From Brassica napus (lineage: Eukaryota; Streptophyta; Magnoliopsida; Brassicales; Brassicaceae): a DNA stretch of 64,000 nucleotides. Shown here piece after piece: positions 10,470 to 21,439 of this stretch (positions are counted from its first letter, which is position 1; every line of letters starts with the position of its first letter). Position numbers and translations under genes: made by a program. The DNA is taken from the NCBI RefSeq assembly GCF_020379485.1, contig NC_063450.1, positions 31,410,137 to 31,474,136 of the forward strand, given 5' to 3'. Under the pieces are notes generated by a model. That model saw only the letters and a program-made list of their open reading frames with translations, did no database searches and was not told the DNA's origin.

Positions 10470-10790
10470 ACGTTCTACTAAAAGTAGAAATCGTCTTCTA
10501 CGGAAATTGGGTTAGTAGAATGCAAAATCCAGAATAAACACGTACATCTACTTGTTTTGGAACGTAAAATCTACTTTTGATTCAATATCTAAATATGGGG
10601 AATGCGAATTCTACTAATTGTAAAGATATCTACGTTTCTGAAAAATGCAGTTTCTACTTTTAACAAGTATTCTAACATTTATCGAACGTGAAATCTGAAA
10701 ACTACACAAACGTCTAAAGAAGGTAGAAATTACATTCCTTATTATTTTCATGGTTCTACGCATTGTAGAAGGTGTCTTCTACTAATAAAA
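10470..10790. repeat. Cluster of TTCTAC/GTAGAA motifs in the inner MULE
   Basis: About a dozen TCTAC or GTAGA hexamer-like motifs in both orientations fall in 320 bp between the left terminal repeat and the transposase start. Several form short palindromes, for example TTCTACTAAAAGTAGAA at 10474 and TTCTACGCATTGTAGAAGG near 10752. The cluster is upstream of the transposase ATG and could hold binding sites for an element-encoded protein; that is inference. Confidence 0.7.
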
Positions 10791-10986
10791 TCACCTGTTT
10801 TTGGCGAAAATAAAGGAAAGTCAGTTAACAAAATATTCTAAAAATATTCTAACTTCCTAAAATGGTTCTGCTCGATTTTCTTTGTCAATTTTTTTTTTAA
10901 AAAATGATTTTGCCTTTCTTCTTCATGAATCTATGATTTTTTCATAGTTTCTCTTTTGATTTTCAGAAACTTTTGTTCTAGATTAG

Positions 10987-13281
10987 ATGCATATCTATAC
11001 AACATGTGGTCTTTGGGAATTAGGTGCAACTACGGGATGGATTTTTGAGGCTGATGGCAAAGGGGGTAGGCTATTGTTAGTGGAATCAAATTGTACTTTA
11101 GATGAATTAAAAAGGATGATTTTGGAGGATTTTGGTATGGAAGAAGAAATCATAGCCGATTTGGAGTTAAGTTATCTACCTGCTGAGTTGATCAATACTT
11201 CAGGATGTCCACCTGTGATCATTGCAAACGATCGTCAGCTTCATAATTTTGTTCGATTTGTTCAAAAGAGTGCTTCTACTCGATTGTGTGTAACATGTAA
11301 AGCCAAGGCTGAGAATCCGAATAAAGAAGCCTTTGATCTTAACAAACCGCCAGCTGATCCATGTACTCATGAAGAGAAAGGAAACTCGTTTGACAATGGG
11401 GACGAATCAGCTCCTGTGTATGCTGAGAGGCAGGGGAATAAGAAGAATGAAAAGCGGAAAGGAGTCGCAGTTGATGAGGATGGGGACTATGATGCTGATA
11501 CCATGATCTCTGAAAAAGAGAACATACATAAAATGTCAAAGTTTTCTCTGCTCCATGTTGTTAAGGTCGGACAATTTTTTGAGAACAAAACTTTGTTGAA
11601 GGCGACTTTCGAGATGTGTGCAATGAAGCATAACTTTGACTACCAGGTTATCAAAACGGATAGACAACTTTGGTATGTTAGATGTGCAGATAATGCATGC
11701 AATTGGGGTGTTCGAGCAGAGTGTCTGAAGGATTCATCATATTTCATGATCAAGAAGTATGTCGGTAAACATACATGCGCACCTTCAAGCAAAACCAAAG
11801 CGGGTAAGACTGCTTCAGCAAAAACAATAGGCAGTCTGATTATGCATAAGTATGTAGGCGTCAAGGAAGGGCCGAAATGTAATGATATCATACAGATTAT
11901 GCGTAGTGATCATGGATGCGAGATATCAAAATCTTTAGCATGGGATGCGCGTGAATATGCGATCAGTGCAGTTAGAGGTATTCCAGAGAGAAGTTATGGG
12001 AAAATACCAAAATACTTGCACATGCTGAGAGAGGCTAATCCAGGTACACACACATCCTATGAGATTGACGGAAATGAGAACTTTCGTTACCTATTTATTG
12101 CATTTGGGCAATCGATAAGAGGATTTAACAGAGTCATGAGGCGGGTTATTGTGATCGATGGGACCTTTTTGAAGAATAAATACAAAGGAGTTTTACTGGT
12201 TTCTACGGCTTTAGACGGAAATTCAAATTTGTATCCTATTGCGTTTGGAATAGTCGACTCAGAGAATGAGCGTTCTTGGGAATGGTTTATGAGACAACTT
12301 AAGGTTGTCATTGCAGATGATCATGATTTGGCTTTTATTTCAGACAGACATGGGTCTATCGCTAAGGCAATTGAAAACGTGTATCCATCAGCCAGACACG
12401 GGATTTGTATTCATCATTTGTTGAATAATGTGGTCACATATTTCCATGGGAAAGGACTTGCTGGGTTGGTTTCAAAGGCGTCCAAGGCTTATCGAGTTTC
12501 TGAGTTTGAGAAGACATTTGCTACTGTGTGTAATATCAGTCCGGCAATTGGAGATTATCTTAGGGAAGCTGATGTGCAAAAATGGGCTAGATGTCAATTC
12601 CCTGGATACAGATACGACATAAGGACAACCAATCCTGCTGAATCTATCAACTCTGCTTTGCGTTCACCGAGAGAGTATCCAGTCATCCCTTTGTTAGACA
12701 GTATCAGGGAAATGTTAACACAATGGTTTTATGAGCGTAAGAAACTGATTTCAAAGCATAAACATCCTCTGACTAAAGATGTAGAGAAAAAAATAGAGAG
12801 GAGAATCGGGAAAGGCGCCACATTTGTAGTTTACCCTGTCAGTGCTGGTCGATTGCTTGTTAGAGGTGATAAATTCGACTGCTTAGTTGATTTGGATAGA
12901 AGGACTTGTTCATGTGGAAAGTACACCCTTATGAAGATCCCTTGTAGGCACGCAATTAAAGCTGGTTTTCATGTTGGAAGAGAGCCACACACATTGACTG
13001 ATTTGATGTATACTACAGGAGCTTGGAGAGAAGCTTATGAAGAAAGCATAAATCCTATTGATGTTCCTGAGGATGCTTGGTCTATACCAGAAGATGTTAA
13101 GAAAGTCATTGTTTTACCACCACAGACAAGAAGATCAGTTGGAAGAAAAAGAAAACGCAGATATGAAACTGCGGAAGACAAAATTCGGTCATCGCAAATA
13201 TCACGAAGAAAGCAGCCTCGGAAGTGTAGTAGATGTGGTATTAGTGGGCACAACAGAGCAACTTGTCAAGTACCAATATAG
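10987..13281 (+). CDS. MULE transposase (MURA)
   Basis: 764-residue DDE-type transposase expected to bind the terminal repeats and move the element. An N-terminal PB1-like plant-MULE domain (residues ~1-100, CGLWELGATTGWIFEADGKG) is followed by an acidic linker, the MuDR DNA-binding domain (~190-265), the MULE catalytic core (first Asp in VIDGTF, Asp391; LLVSTALDG and ISDRHGSI follow), a SWIM zinc finger (CSCGKY...CRH, 641-655) and a C-terminal CCHC knuckle (CSRCGISGHNRATC, 747-760). No stop or frameshift is seen and the length is normal. The ATG at 10987 directly precedes the conserved N-terminal domain. The gene converges with the GRF and ULP1-like genes. Confidence 0.95.
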   Translation: MHIYTTCGLWELGATTGWIFEADGKGGRLLLVESNCTLDELKRMILEDFGMEEEIIADLELSYLPAELINTSGCPPVIIANDRQLHNFVRFVQKSASTRLCVTCKAKAENPNKEAFDLNKPPADPCTHEEKGNSFDNGDESAPVYAERQGNKKNEKRKGVAVDEDGDYDADTMISEKENIHKMSKFSLLHVVKVGQFFENKTLLKATFEMCAMKHNFDYQVIKTDRQLWYVRCADNACNWGVRAECLKDSSYFMIKKYVGKHTCAPSSKTKAGKTASAKTIGSLIMHKYVGVKEGPKCNDIIQIMRSDHGCEISKSLAWDAREYAISAVRGIPERSYGKIPKYLHMLREANPGTHTSYEIDGNENFRYLFIAFGQSIRGFNRVMRRVIVIDGTFLKNKYKGVLLVSTALDGNSNLYPIAFGIVDSENERSWEWFMRQLKVVIADDHDLAFISDRHGSIAKAIENVYPSARHGICIHHLLNNVVTYFHGKGLAGLVSKASKAYRVSEFEKTFATVCNISPAIGDYLREADVQKWARCQFPGYRYDIRTTNPAESINSALRSPREYPVIPLLDSIREMLTQWFYERKKLISKHKHPLTKDVEKKIERRIGKGATFVVYPVSAGRLLVRGDKFDCLVDLDRRTCSCGKYTLMKIPCRHAIKAGFHVGREPHTLTDLMYTTGAWREAYEESINPIDVPEDAWSIPEDVKKVIVLPPQTRRSVGRKRKRRYETAEDKIRSSQISRRKQPRKCSRCGISGHNRATCQVPI

Positions 13282-13761
13282 TCAGTCACAAATGGTAAGG
13301 GGTGAGGTTATATAGGCGGTAAATTTATGTGTTTTTATAGCTTGGTTTATGTGTTTGATGTATGGTTCTTTGTGTCACAGGTTGCTCTGTTCAAGTTTGC
13401 AAGTGGCGGTAGATGGCGAGCTAGGCGAGCTTATTTCAAAGTGCATTCTCATCATTTGGATAAATTTCACAGGTTGCTTTGTACGGTTTTTTTCTTCTAA
13501 ACACTATAGGTTCTCTTTTCAATTGGATAAATTTCGTTTGGATTTTTTCTCATTTTCATTGTTAAGCATTGGCATCATTCTTCTAAGTTTCATTGTTATA
13601 CATTGCCATCATCATTCTTTCTCAGTTTCATTGTACTCGATTTGAGAAAACCCCTCGAAAATGAACCAAAACAAAGCCATAGTAAGAACCATAAAATGTG
13701 ACATAGTCATTGTAAGAACAAAAGAGATTGAAGCAAAATACTAAGAACCAGTAGACTGGTT

Positions 13762-14285
13762 TCATTCATTCTTGACTTTACCAAAACACAGTAGAATGAT
13801 TCCTAAACAACTTAATTCAAGGGAATTTTTTTGCTTCCTTACTTCTTCTTCAACTGTCTCTTTCATACTCGTTTTCAGATCTTCAATTGCTTCTGTTATT
13901 CTCCCTTGCTCTGCATCTAGCTTTTGAAACTCATCAACCAAAGCTTCATCAACCCACTTAAATAAATGGGTTTCATTTTTTCGCTACATAGAAGAAAAAT
14001 AAAGTCAGGACAGCGTGTTCGTCTCTCTTAATCAAAAATCGATTCAGACAAAAGATATCAAAGCCATGACCAACGCCTTTAACAAAACAGAGTTTCGATA
14101 TGAACAGATAACTATTATGTATTTGAATCCTTAAACAAATCGAAACCATGAACCTGTGACCCAATTTCGCATCTATAGAACCGTCGGTAAGGATTCTCAT
14201 CTGTTCTCGAATAGAAAATCACAACCCCCTTCCCACACCAGCACCTAGATGGCACCCCGTACGAATATCGCCTTGGAGTATTCAT
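13762..14285 (-). CDS. GRF zinc-finger, coiled-coil and membrane-anchor protein carried by the MULE
   Basis: A two-exon gene: 14285-14154 and 13983-13762, with GT-AG junctions in phase 0, giving 117 residues. Exon 1 encodes a GRF-type zinc finger: CWCG, a short strand VVIFYSRT, then NPYRRFYRC. Exon 2 continues with FKWVDEALVDEF, the usual extension of plant GRF proteins, then a coiled coil (QGRITEAIEDLKTS) and a short hydrophobic tail (LSCLGIILLCFG). The layout matches the plant proteins annotated as At4g04775-like. It lies wholly inside the inner MULE, between the transposase and the ULP1-like gene. GRF fingers in other proteins bind single-stranded DNA; the role here is unknown. Confidence 0.8.
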
Positions 14286-14549
14286 GTTTTAGGAAAATTG
14301 ATTCAGAGAGAAAAATGTTCTCGACAGAGAAGAGAATTCTGAAAAAATGGGGAAAACTCGGGTTTTTGGTTTAAATATGTCGGGTATTAGGTTATTTGTG
14401 GATCTAATTCGGGTCGGGTTTTATTGCTGATTTGGATCAAAAGTCGAGTTTACAAGAAACCAAGTTTAGTGTATTGGATTTGATTCGTTTATATACTCTT
14501 ATCGGTTGATTTCTTCTACAACGGCTATTAGAATGCATGATTAATGTTG

Positions 14550-14760
14550 TTTTGGTTTCTCGTTAGGGTATGTTTAGGGTTTCGTTATGTAGGGCATGTT
14601 TAGGATCTCGTTATGTAGGGCATGTTTAGGGTCTCGTTATGTGTTTTTAGACTCTCGATTGAATGACTGGTTTCTGTTTAGGGTATGTTTAGGGTATCGT
14701 TATGTTTTCGAACGTTGTCTCATTTAGGGTATTGTTTAGGGTCTCGTTACGGTTGATTGT
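14550..14760. repeat. Tandem GTTTAGGG..CTCGTTATG repeats in the inner MULE
   Basis: About six imperfect copies of a ~28-35 bp unit containing TGTTTAGGGTCTCGTTATG lie between the GRF and ULP1-like genes. The unit contains the plant telomere word TTTAGGG, but spacing is irregular and the rest of the unit is not telomeric. It sits just beyond the 3' end of the ULP1-like gene. Confidence 0.75.
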
Positions 14761-14945
14761 TGTCGCCGACATGACTTTTTTGGGTCTCATTAAACACATT
14801 GTCAAAAACTTAGAATAATAAACCCAAAAGCAATTCATTAGAGGGATTAAGCATTCATGTTCCTAATAAAACACACATTAGATTAAGCATTTTTATCCTA
14901 AAAGTTATGATAAAAGCCGAACTAGTTACATTTAAAAATCGATTC

Positions 14946-17900
14946 TCACAGAATCTCTTCTACGGTTGAAGTGAGACACTCTGGAGGTTCATAATTTGAC
15001 ATCCTCTCAACCAATTCCGGGTCGTTTGCCGCTTCCCATAGATCCCACAAAATTCTGTGGCGAGCTTCTTTGATGTTACCATCATTCACCATCGACAACT
15101 TCAATCCAAGCGAGTGGCACTCGATGAACTTTATTGTATAGACACCACAATCACATGCACTTTTATTCAGCTTACCCATGGGGACATAGTGAACCGTATA
15201 TGCAGCGAACGTAAAGTCCTTCTGGTAACTCGGTGGCTGAACTGCCTTGACAATACGAGGAACAAGATTTGCGAACCCATCCAATTCCTTGTACCTTTTT
15301 CTGCCCGAGCAATCAAACACATCAATGCTCCTCGTCACGAAACTGATACACAATGCGATCCAATGATTCCCGCTAACATGAACAGGGACATACAGTCGAT
15401 CCACATCTACATTCCATATCTCTTGTGTCTGTCCATGTGGTGGAAGGACCCCTTTGTCGTACTGCACTAGCAAATCATGAAGCTTGTATTTTCTTATACC
15501 CGCCTTGAAACTCTCATACTCCTTTTTAATCATGTTGCTGAAGACAACAGACATGAAGGCGACACGGTGAAGTTTCCATCGTTTCAGAGATGTTCTCTCC
15601 CTGTATACGTACATCATGGCGTCAATCTCCTGCATATTACGATGATGTTAACACACACCATGTATGGAAAACACACATGAAAGCTAAAAGTATAAAGGTT
15701 TTACCGAGTTGTGAAGCCACTCGGTTCTATCCATAAGACGAGTACCAATCTCAGCATCTAACAATGAAGGTCCAATCCGTAGAGGTCTGTAACCAAAACA
15801 ATGATAAAAGTTCAAAACAATGATATGGTTTGATTAAATTTTAAAAACACATGATATAAAAATGAGAATTTACTTACTTGGATTTAATTAACCAAGTGCT
15901 AACTTTTTCCCAATCCTCTTTACGAAGATACACCAATGCCGCATCTGCTGAGGCTTCTCCGGCTCGATCTATTTCCTCATCATTTAACTTCGGTGGGGAC
16001 ATGTTGAAGGGTTTTGAGTTTTCGACTTTCACTTGAGAAAGATCAAACCCATCAACATATGTATCTTGGGACAATTCCCTTAATTCTTGTGTGCTCAATC
16101 CAAAATCAAACTCGTTAGTTTCTATACCATTCTTTAACCAATCCTATTCATTAAAACCAAAAAAAAATATATGTAAGAAGTCTTTCAATCAAAACACAAA
16201 GAAAGCATTACATTCATGGAGTTATCATTACACAAACATTCAAGCATATTACACATTTATAAACCTATTACAATATCCGAAAGTTTTACATAATATTACA
16301 CTGTGAAAATGTTTAGTTCCAAAAACAACCTAACTCCAAAAGACTAGTTCCAGCACCCTTACGCGGCATCCTAGATACAAGAACATCAAGTTCTACACTT
16401 TCTTTTAGGAAGTACCTTTTCCTTTGCTGGAGCTTGAGCTTGAGCTTGATTGACCTTTTTCTTTGCAGGAGCTTGAGCGGTTTTGGTCTTAGGCGCAGCT
16501 TCATCGGTTTTGCTCTTAGGAACGCTTCCTTCTGCCCTCAAACTGATTGCTTCCCTGAGCTGTGAAACCTCGATCTCCATGTTGCCGATCCTCTCTTTGA
16601 ACATGCTCTCCATACTCGCCATTTGCGCTCTGAGTATATCGCCCAAGGAACTGATAGATGAGTGGACCAAACCCTCAATGAAACTCTTAGTTTCTTGATC
16701 AATACTCTGTTTTTTTCTGCTGTTCGCTTACACAACAACTTCTTCTTTCTTGACTCGGCTCCTTCATCCTGAATCTTTCTCTTGCCTCTTCCAGCAACAT
16801 GGACCGAAGATGTCTCCACATCTGCTGCAATATCAGTAGCATCCACACTCTTATCAGCTTCTGACTCTGTATCGGCTTCCTCCATCTCAGTCTCTTCATC
16901 CTCTATAACTGGCCATTCTGTGTTGCTCCAATCAAAGTTCTTTTTAATCCTATCGAGAAGAAGCTCCACACGCTCATCTTCCATCTCATCCTTCCTTGTA
17001 TAATCAGCATCCCTCAACACATCACCATTGCCACTTACTGAAATTACCGAGAACAAATCTCCCTACAAAACAATTATTACATTATAAGCTTTAAAAAATA
17101 TGCAACAGCCATATAAAAGAATACAATAAATATTCATACCTTCTCAGTAAACGATTCCTCAAGTTGAATGATGTCTTCATAAGAAACTTTTGCAACTCCT
17201 TTCCAATTTCCACACCTTGGACCGCAGAAACTGTCCGAGACTTTGCTGCCACATATTTCTCCAAAATCCGGAATTGCTTCCATAATCCAAATCTGGAACG
17301 CATAGGAGAACCCCTCGAAAATGTAGCTGTTCTTCTTACCCAACTTCTTCCTAACCTTCTCAATGGAACTCAGTAAGAAGTCGTAGGAGTGAAGACCCCA
17401 ATGGAAGTTCCGAAGCTTCTCGAGATCCATCACCAGCTTGATGTACATATGAGGGATGTTCACCTTCTCATCTCTCCCCATCACCACACCCATTATCACA
17501 CACAAGTAGATCAACCTCATCCTATCACGCCGAGACCAGCTGTGAACTTCTTGTAGATGCACCTTTTTGATCGACTGCAAGGTGATCTTACCACCTGTCC
17601 TTAGTAGTTCACTCCAAAATCCGCCATCACTTTTCCATTTAATTACGTCACAGCTACTTTCCCGCGAGATCTTGAGGCCTGTCACAGTGTGGTACTCCTG
17701 AAGCGAAAACCGGAGAGGCTTCCTTGCAAATATAAACCACTTCTCATGCATCTTCGAGGTAATCAGCTGCTTACACAAGAAGCTATCCACCAATTTCCCC
17801 GAAAACTTGAGGTTATTTTCCGCAATCGCCATGATATGTTTGAAAACAGGATCTATCTTGACATCATCGTACTCCGCAGGCATAGCTTTCTTCAGATCTC

Positions 17901-17991
17901 TGATAAGTTCCATGCGGCAGCAGTTATTGATCTTCTTCACCTGAGGTTCTAAACCCTCTGCATACACTCGCTTAGGTAGCTCTAACTCCAT
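14946..17991 (-). CDS. MULE-borne ULP1-like cysteine protease with DUF1985 domain, frameshifted
   Basis: Five coding exons on the minus strand: 17991-17140, 17062-16416, 16143-15878, 15786-15705 and 15629-14946. The phases agree throughout if one base is missing from the A-run at 16710-16716 in exon 2; as written the frame breaks there. The protein would be about 840 residues. Exon 1 is a DUF1985 domain (KWFIFARKPLRFSLQEYHTV). Exon 2 is acidic, then basic, with a possible coiled coil. The C-terminal exon is a C48/ULP1 domain with the catalytic His (GNHWIAL), Asp (DVFDCS) and Cys (CDCGVYTIKF). Such genes are spread by Kaonashi MULEs and relate to SUMO proteases. The start at 17991 follows a splice-acceptor TTTTCTAG, implying a 5' UTR intron. 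The break may be a mutation or an unrecognised mini-intron. Confidence 0.82.
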
Positions 17992-18894
17992 ATCTAGAAA
18001 AGACAAAAAAAATTGATTCTAGTTAAAGACTGAAATTGATTGAAGCAGAGACAAACACAAGAAATCTGTTAATCAAAGTAAGCCAATTCACAATCAATAA
18101 ACCAGCCCATGATAAACGAAATCAATTCACAAACGAAATCAGTTAATCAAAGTAAGCCAATTCACAATCGAAATCTGTTCATATAATCAGTTAACAACAC
18201 TTAAAATCCTAAGAAACGAATATAAAAAGAGTAACCCAAATGAAGAACTCAAACACAGAGAAATGCAATAAAGAACCGGATAAAGAAAGAGAGAAATGCT
18301 AGCTTCAAACCCGAATGAAGAACTCAAACCACTTGACATATGAAGTATTGAGAACATACCTTATGCGCTAGCAATGTCGGAGAAATAGAGAGGCGGGGAG
18401 GTTGAAGACAAACTCGATTTCACCAATGACCAAGAGAAGTTCCGAAATCGCCTTTGTTTGTCGAGATATCCAGAGATCCAGAGAAAAGTATTAGAACAAG
18501 AAGGAGAAAGAAACAAACTTTATGATTGAAATTGGATGGAGAACGTTGGTGTTTACCTTCAATATGTAGGAGAAGACAAAGGGTTCCACCGGTAGGGGAA
18601 AAGAAACGGGTTCCACCGGTGGCGTCTGCAGTCGCCGTTGATTTCACCGGAGAAGACAGAATCGCCTTCGTCGTCGCCGTAGAGAGAGGCGGAGAGATTG
18701 TTTTCTTTATTAGGGTTACGGGAAAAAAAAACAGAATGGTTTTAATCCATTTTCCAATTTTCCCTTTGTTTTTCTTTTTTATTCGGCAACCATTTTTACA
18801 AATTGATTTCCATATTTTTTAAATACAATTTGGGATTAGTTTAAGGTTAGTTTAGGTATTATGAAGAAAGTTATACTATAGGGACAATTTTAGA

Positions 18895-18954
18895 TTGAAT
18901 TTATACCATAGGGACAACCATTCTGTTTTTTTATTCTGTTTTGGCAATTTTCCC
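18895..18954 (-). repeat. Right terminal inverted repeat of the inner MULE
   Basis: Inverted partner of 10240-10299. Just inside it (18720-18895) are further partial copies of ACAGAATGGTT and of GGGACAATTTTAGATTGAA-like sequence, that is, subterminal repeats. Confidence 0.96.
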
Positions 18955-20543
18955 TAAAATTTTCATACTATCCCTATGTTTTTGAATTATTTACAAAATT
19001 GTCATTTTTATTTAATTTTTTATTAATTTCGAAATTAACAAAAAACCAAATACACCCTAACCATTTCTTCTTATTTACAAAAATGTCATCATCATCAATT
19101 TTTCCAACCACCATGAACCACCATTTTTGAACTCTAAAGCTCAAGAATTCAATTTTCAACCACTTTTTTCTCATTCTAACCCAAAAAACTTCATTTCCTC
19201 TCATCTCCTCTACATTTCCATCTAAAAAACTCTCATAACTTTCATTTTCATAATCACAAACTTCATATTTTCGAGTTTCTTCATTAGTGAATAGTCAAAG
19301 ATATTTCTTTTTGCTCATATTTGGAGTTTGGACGGTTGAAAAGGTTGGAAACGAGCTTTACACAGGAAAAAAATAACTATTTACATGGTTTTCGTTCTTT
19401 TTCAGATCTGTGTCGCGACGGTAGACTGTTTTGTATGTCTACGCCTCCGTGGAGACTTACAATGCAGTCTATTTGTCAACGCACGGGTTAGTTTTGCAAT
19501 TAAATAAACAATTTTTTTTTCTAACGCAGACTTCCCCTGTAGTCTCCGTCTTTACCTTTGACAACAAAAATAAACTTTCGGTAGACTTACTAAGACGTCT
19601 ACCTAAAAGAGGTTAGTTTTTCATTTGACCGAATTTTTGACTTTTCAAAATAGACTTCAACTGAAGTCTACAAAATGTAGACTGCCAACAAAGTCTATAA
19701 AAGGTCAGTTCTGCATTTGACCAAAACTTTGACTTCGTTGAATAGGTTAGTTTTGTGTTTGACCAAAAAAATTAAAAAGCAATAAAAATTTTATTAAATT
19801 GTATACTTCATATGCAGTCTTCTTATCTTAGAAAAAAAAATGTAGACTGCATATAAAGTCTATTTTTTTTATTTTGGTCAAATGCAAAACCAACCCGTCA
19901 GATTTGAGAGTAGACTTCACAAGAAGTCTACACACCCGTAGACGTTAATTTCAATCTACTGATTGGAAGTCAAACTTGGTCAATTGCAAAACTAACCTCT
20001 TTCAAAAAAATTCAAACATGTAGACTGCATATGAAGTCTGGTTCTGAAAGTCAAATCTTAGATGAATTCTGGTCAATTGCAAAAACTAACCTTTTTAAAT
20101 TGTAGACTGAAATGAAAGTCTACATGTACAAAATCACAGCTTTTTTCAACTATAGAAAGCAACCCGTAAAATGGCCAATTGCAAAAACCAACCCAAAGAG
20201 TATGCCTATTTGACAGTCTACGTCTGTAAACTGAAACGAACGTCTAGATCTTCAGAGACTGACTATTAAGTCTGCATAGAAAAATCTATAAAAATGTGAA
20301 TTTGTGTATTATTCATTAAGTTTTTTTTAGTTTTTTTTGTTTGAAAGTGTGTGTTAGTTAATCCTAATGGGTTTGAGTGATTTTGAAGAGAAAATGTTTT
20401 ATAATTATGAAAGTGTAATTCATTTGATTTGACAATATTGTTAGCTAATAATTGTAGACGTATTTGTAAGTCTTCGTTTATAGTTTTATGAAACATGAAA
20501 TATTTCTTTGCTGATTATGTAAACCTGTATTTTTTTGCAGGAA

Positions 20544-20894
20544 ATGGCTCAGATACCTGTTGTATACGGAGAATGGGTGGTGAAAGGCTCTTTGCGGGAG
20601 TTTGTGGTCAATAATCGGAAATGAGGGAGAATGTTTCTTATGTCGGGTGGTTTTACACATGGTGAACTTCTTGAAATGGCACTAGAATATTTTGGTCTGG
20701 ACAAGAAAATCGAGAAGGTGGTACTAACATATTTCTTACCAGACGTCATTTTGCAACAAATGGCTCCGGATACTCCTCCTATGCATGTCACGAATGATAG
20801 ACAAGTGCGGAACTTGATCGAGTTAGCCAAGACACACTTTGTACGCCTTTGTGTATCAAGTCAGAGCCAACTAGAAATTTTTGGTGTTAGATAA
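20544..20894 (+). pseudogene. Truncated and frameshifted MULE transposase 5' fragment
   Basis: From the ATG at 20544, which follows a TTTTTTGCAG acceptor, the sequence reads MAQIPVVYGEW and then stops at 20622. The homologous reading resumes in another frame at 20631 (GELLEMALEYFGLDKKIEKV ... HVTNDRQVRNLIE ... RLCVSS). This matches the N-terminal PB1-like region of the intact MURA at 10987. After about 20890 similarity ends and palindrome-rich non-coding DNA resumes. So only the first ~110 codons of a transposase survive, with one frameshift. It may mark an internal deletion derivative or may now serve only as promoter/leader. Confidence 0.8.
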
Positions 20895-21439
20895 TAAGTG
20901 TAGACGTCTTTGTAAATCTACAAAGGTAGACTGCAGTTGAAGTCTACGTCGTAAATTCTATTAAAAGTGCAATTGTGTATTATTCATCATATTTTTCATG
21001 ATTTAATTATTTTACAGTGTATGTTAGTAATTTAATGGTATTGGGTGAATTTCAAAAGTTAATGTGTTATAATTATACACTTGGAACTTATTGCAAAAAA
21101 ATTTGATTAGTTTTACTCTTGAAACTTTTTGAGAATTTTGTATAGATTTTCTTCTTCTCACATGCGTGTTAGTTATTATTTTAGCCTATGGTGGTTTTAC
21201 TTGTTTGGTTGATTAGATCTTGTGAAAAAAATTGATATCTAACAAAAAATTAATAATATCATACAAGTGAAACACAACTAAAAATGAATACAATCTTTAT
21301 ACATTATGCATTAAACAATTATTTAAAAATTAATATTTTATTATGAGAAATTATTACAGAGCAATATATTAAAAAGTATTCTTGACATTGTTTGATTTTT
21401 CATAATCTTGATGCCTCAATTAAAGTCTTGAAAAAAGTA

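Larger units (their letters stand above)
10240..18954. mobile_element. Inner MULE carrying transposase, GRF-finger and ULP1-like genes (KI-MULE type)
   Basis: The 9-bp TSD TAAAATTTT is at 10231-10239 and 18955-18963. The terminal inverted repeats (10240-10299 and 18895-18954) are 60 bp with one mismatch. The 8715-bp element contains a MURA transposase (10987-13281, plus), a small GRF zinc-finger gene (13762-14285, minus) and a ULP1-like protease gene (14946-17991, minus). MULEs that carry ULP1-like genes are known as Kaonashi/KI-MULEs. Near-identical terminal repeats and a perfect TSD suggest recent insertion. It interrupts the outer MULE 90 bp from its left end. Confidence 0.96.

Noticed and set aside
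18526..18822. 98-codon plus-strand frame near the right end of the inner MULE
   Set aside because: It overlaps the probable 5' UTR region of the ULP1-like gene and runs into subterminal repeats; no domain seen.
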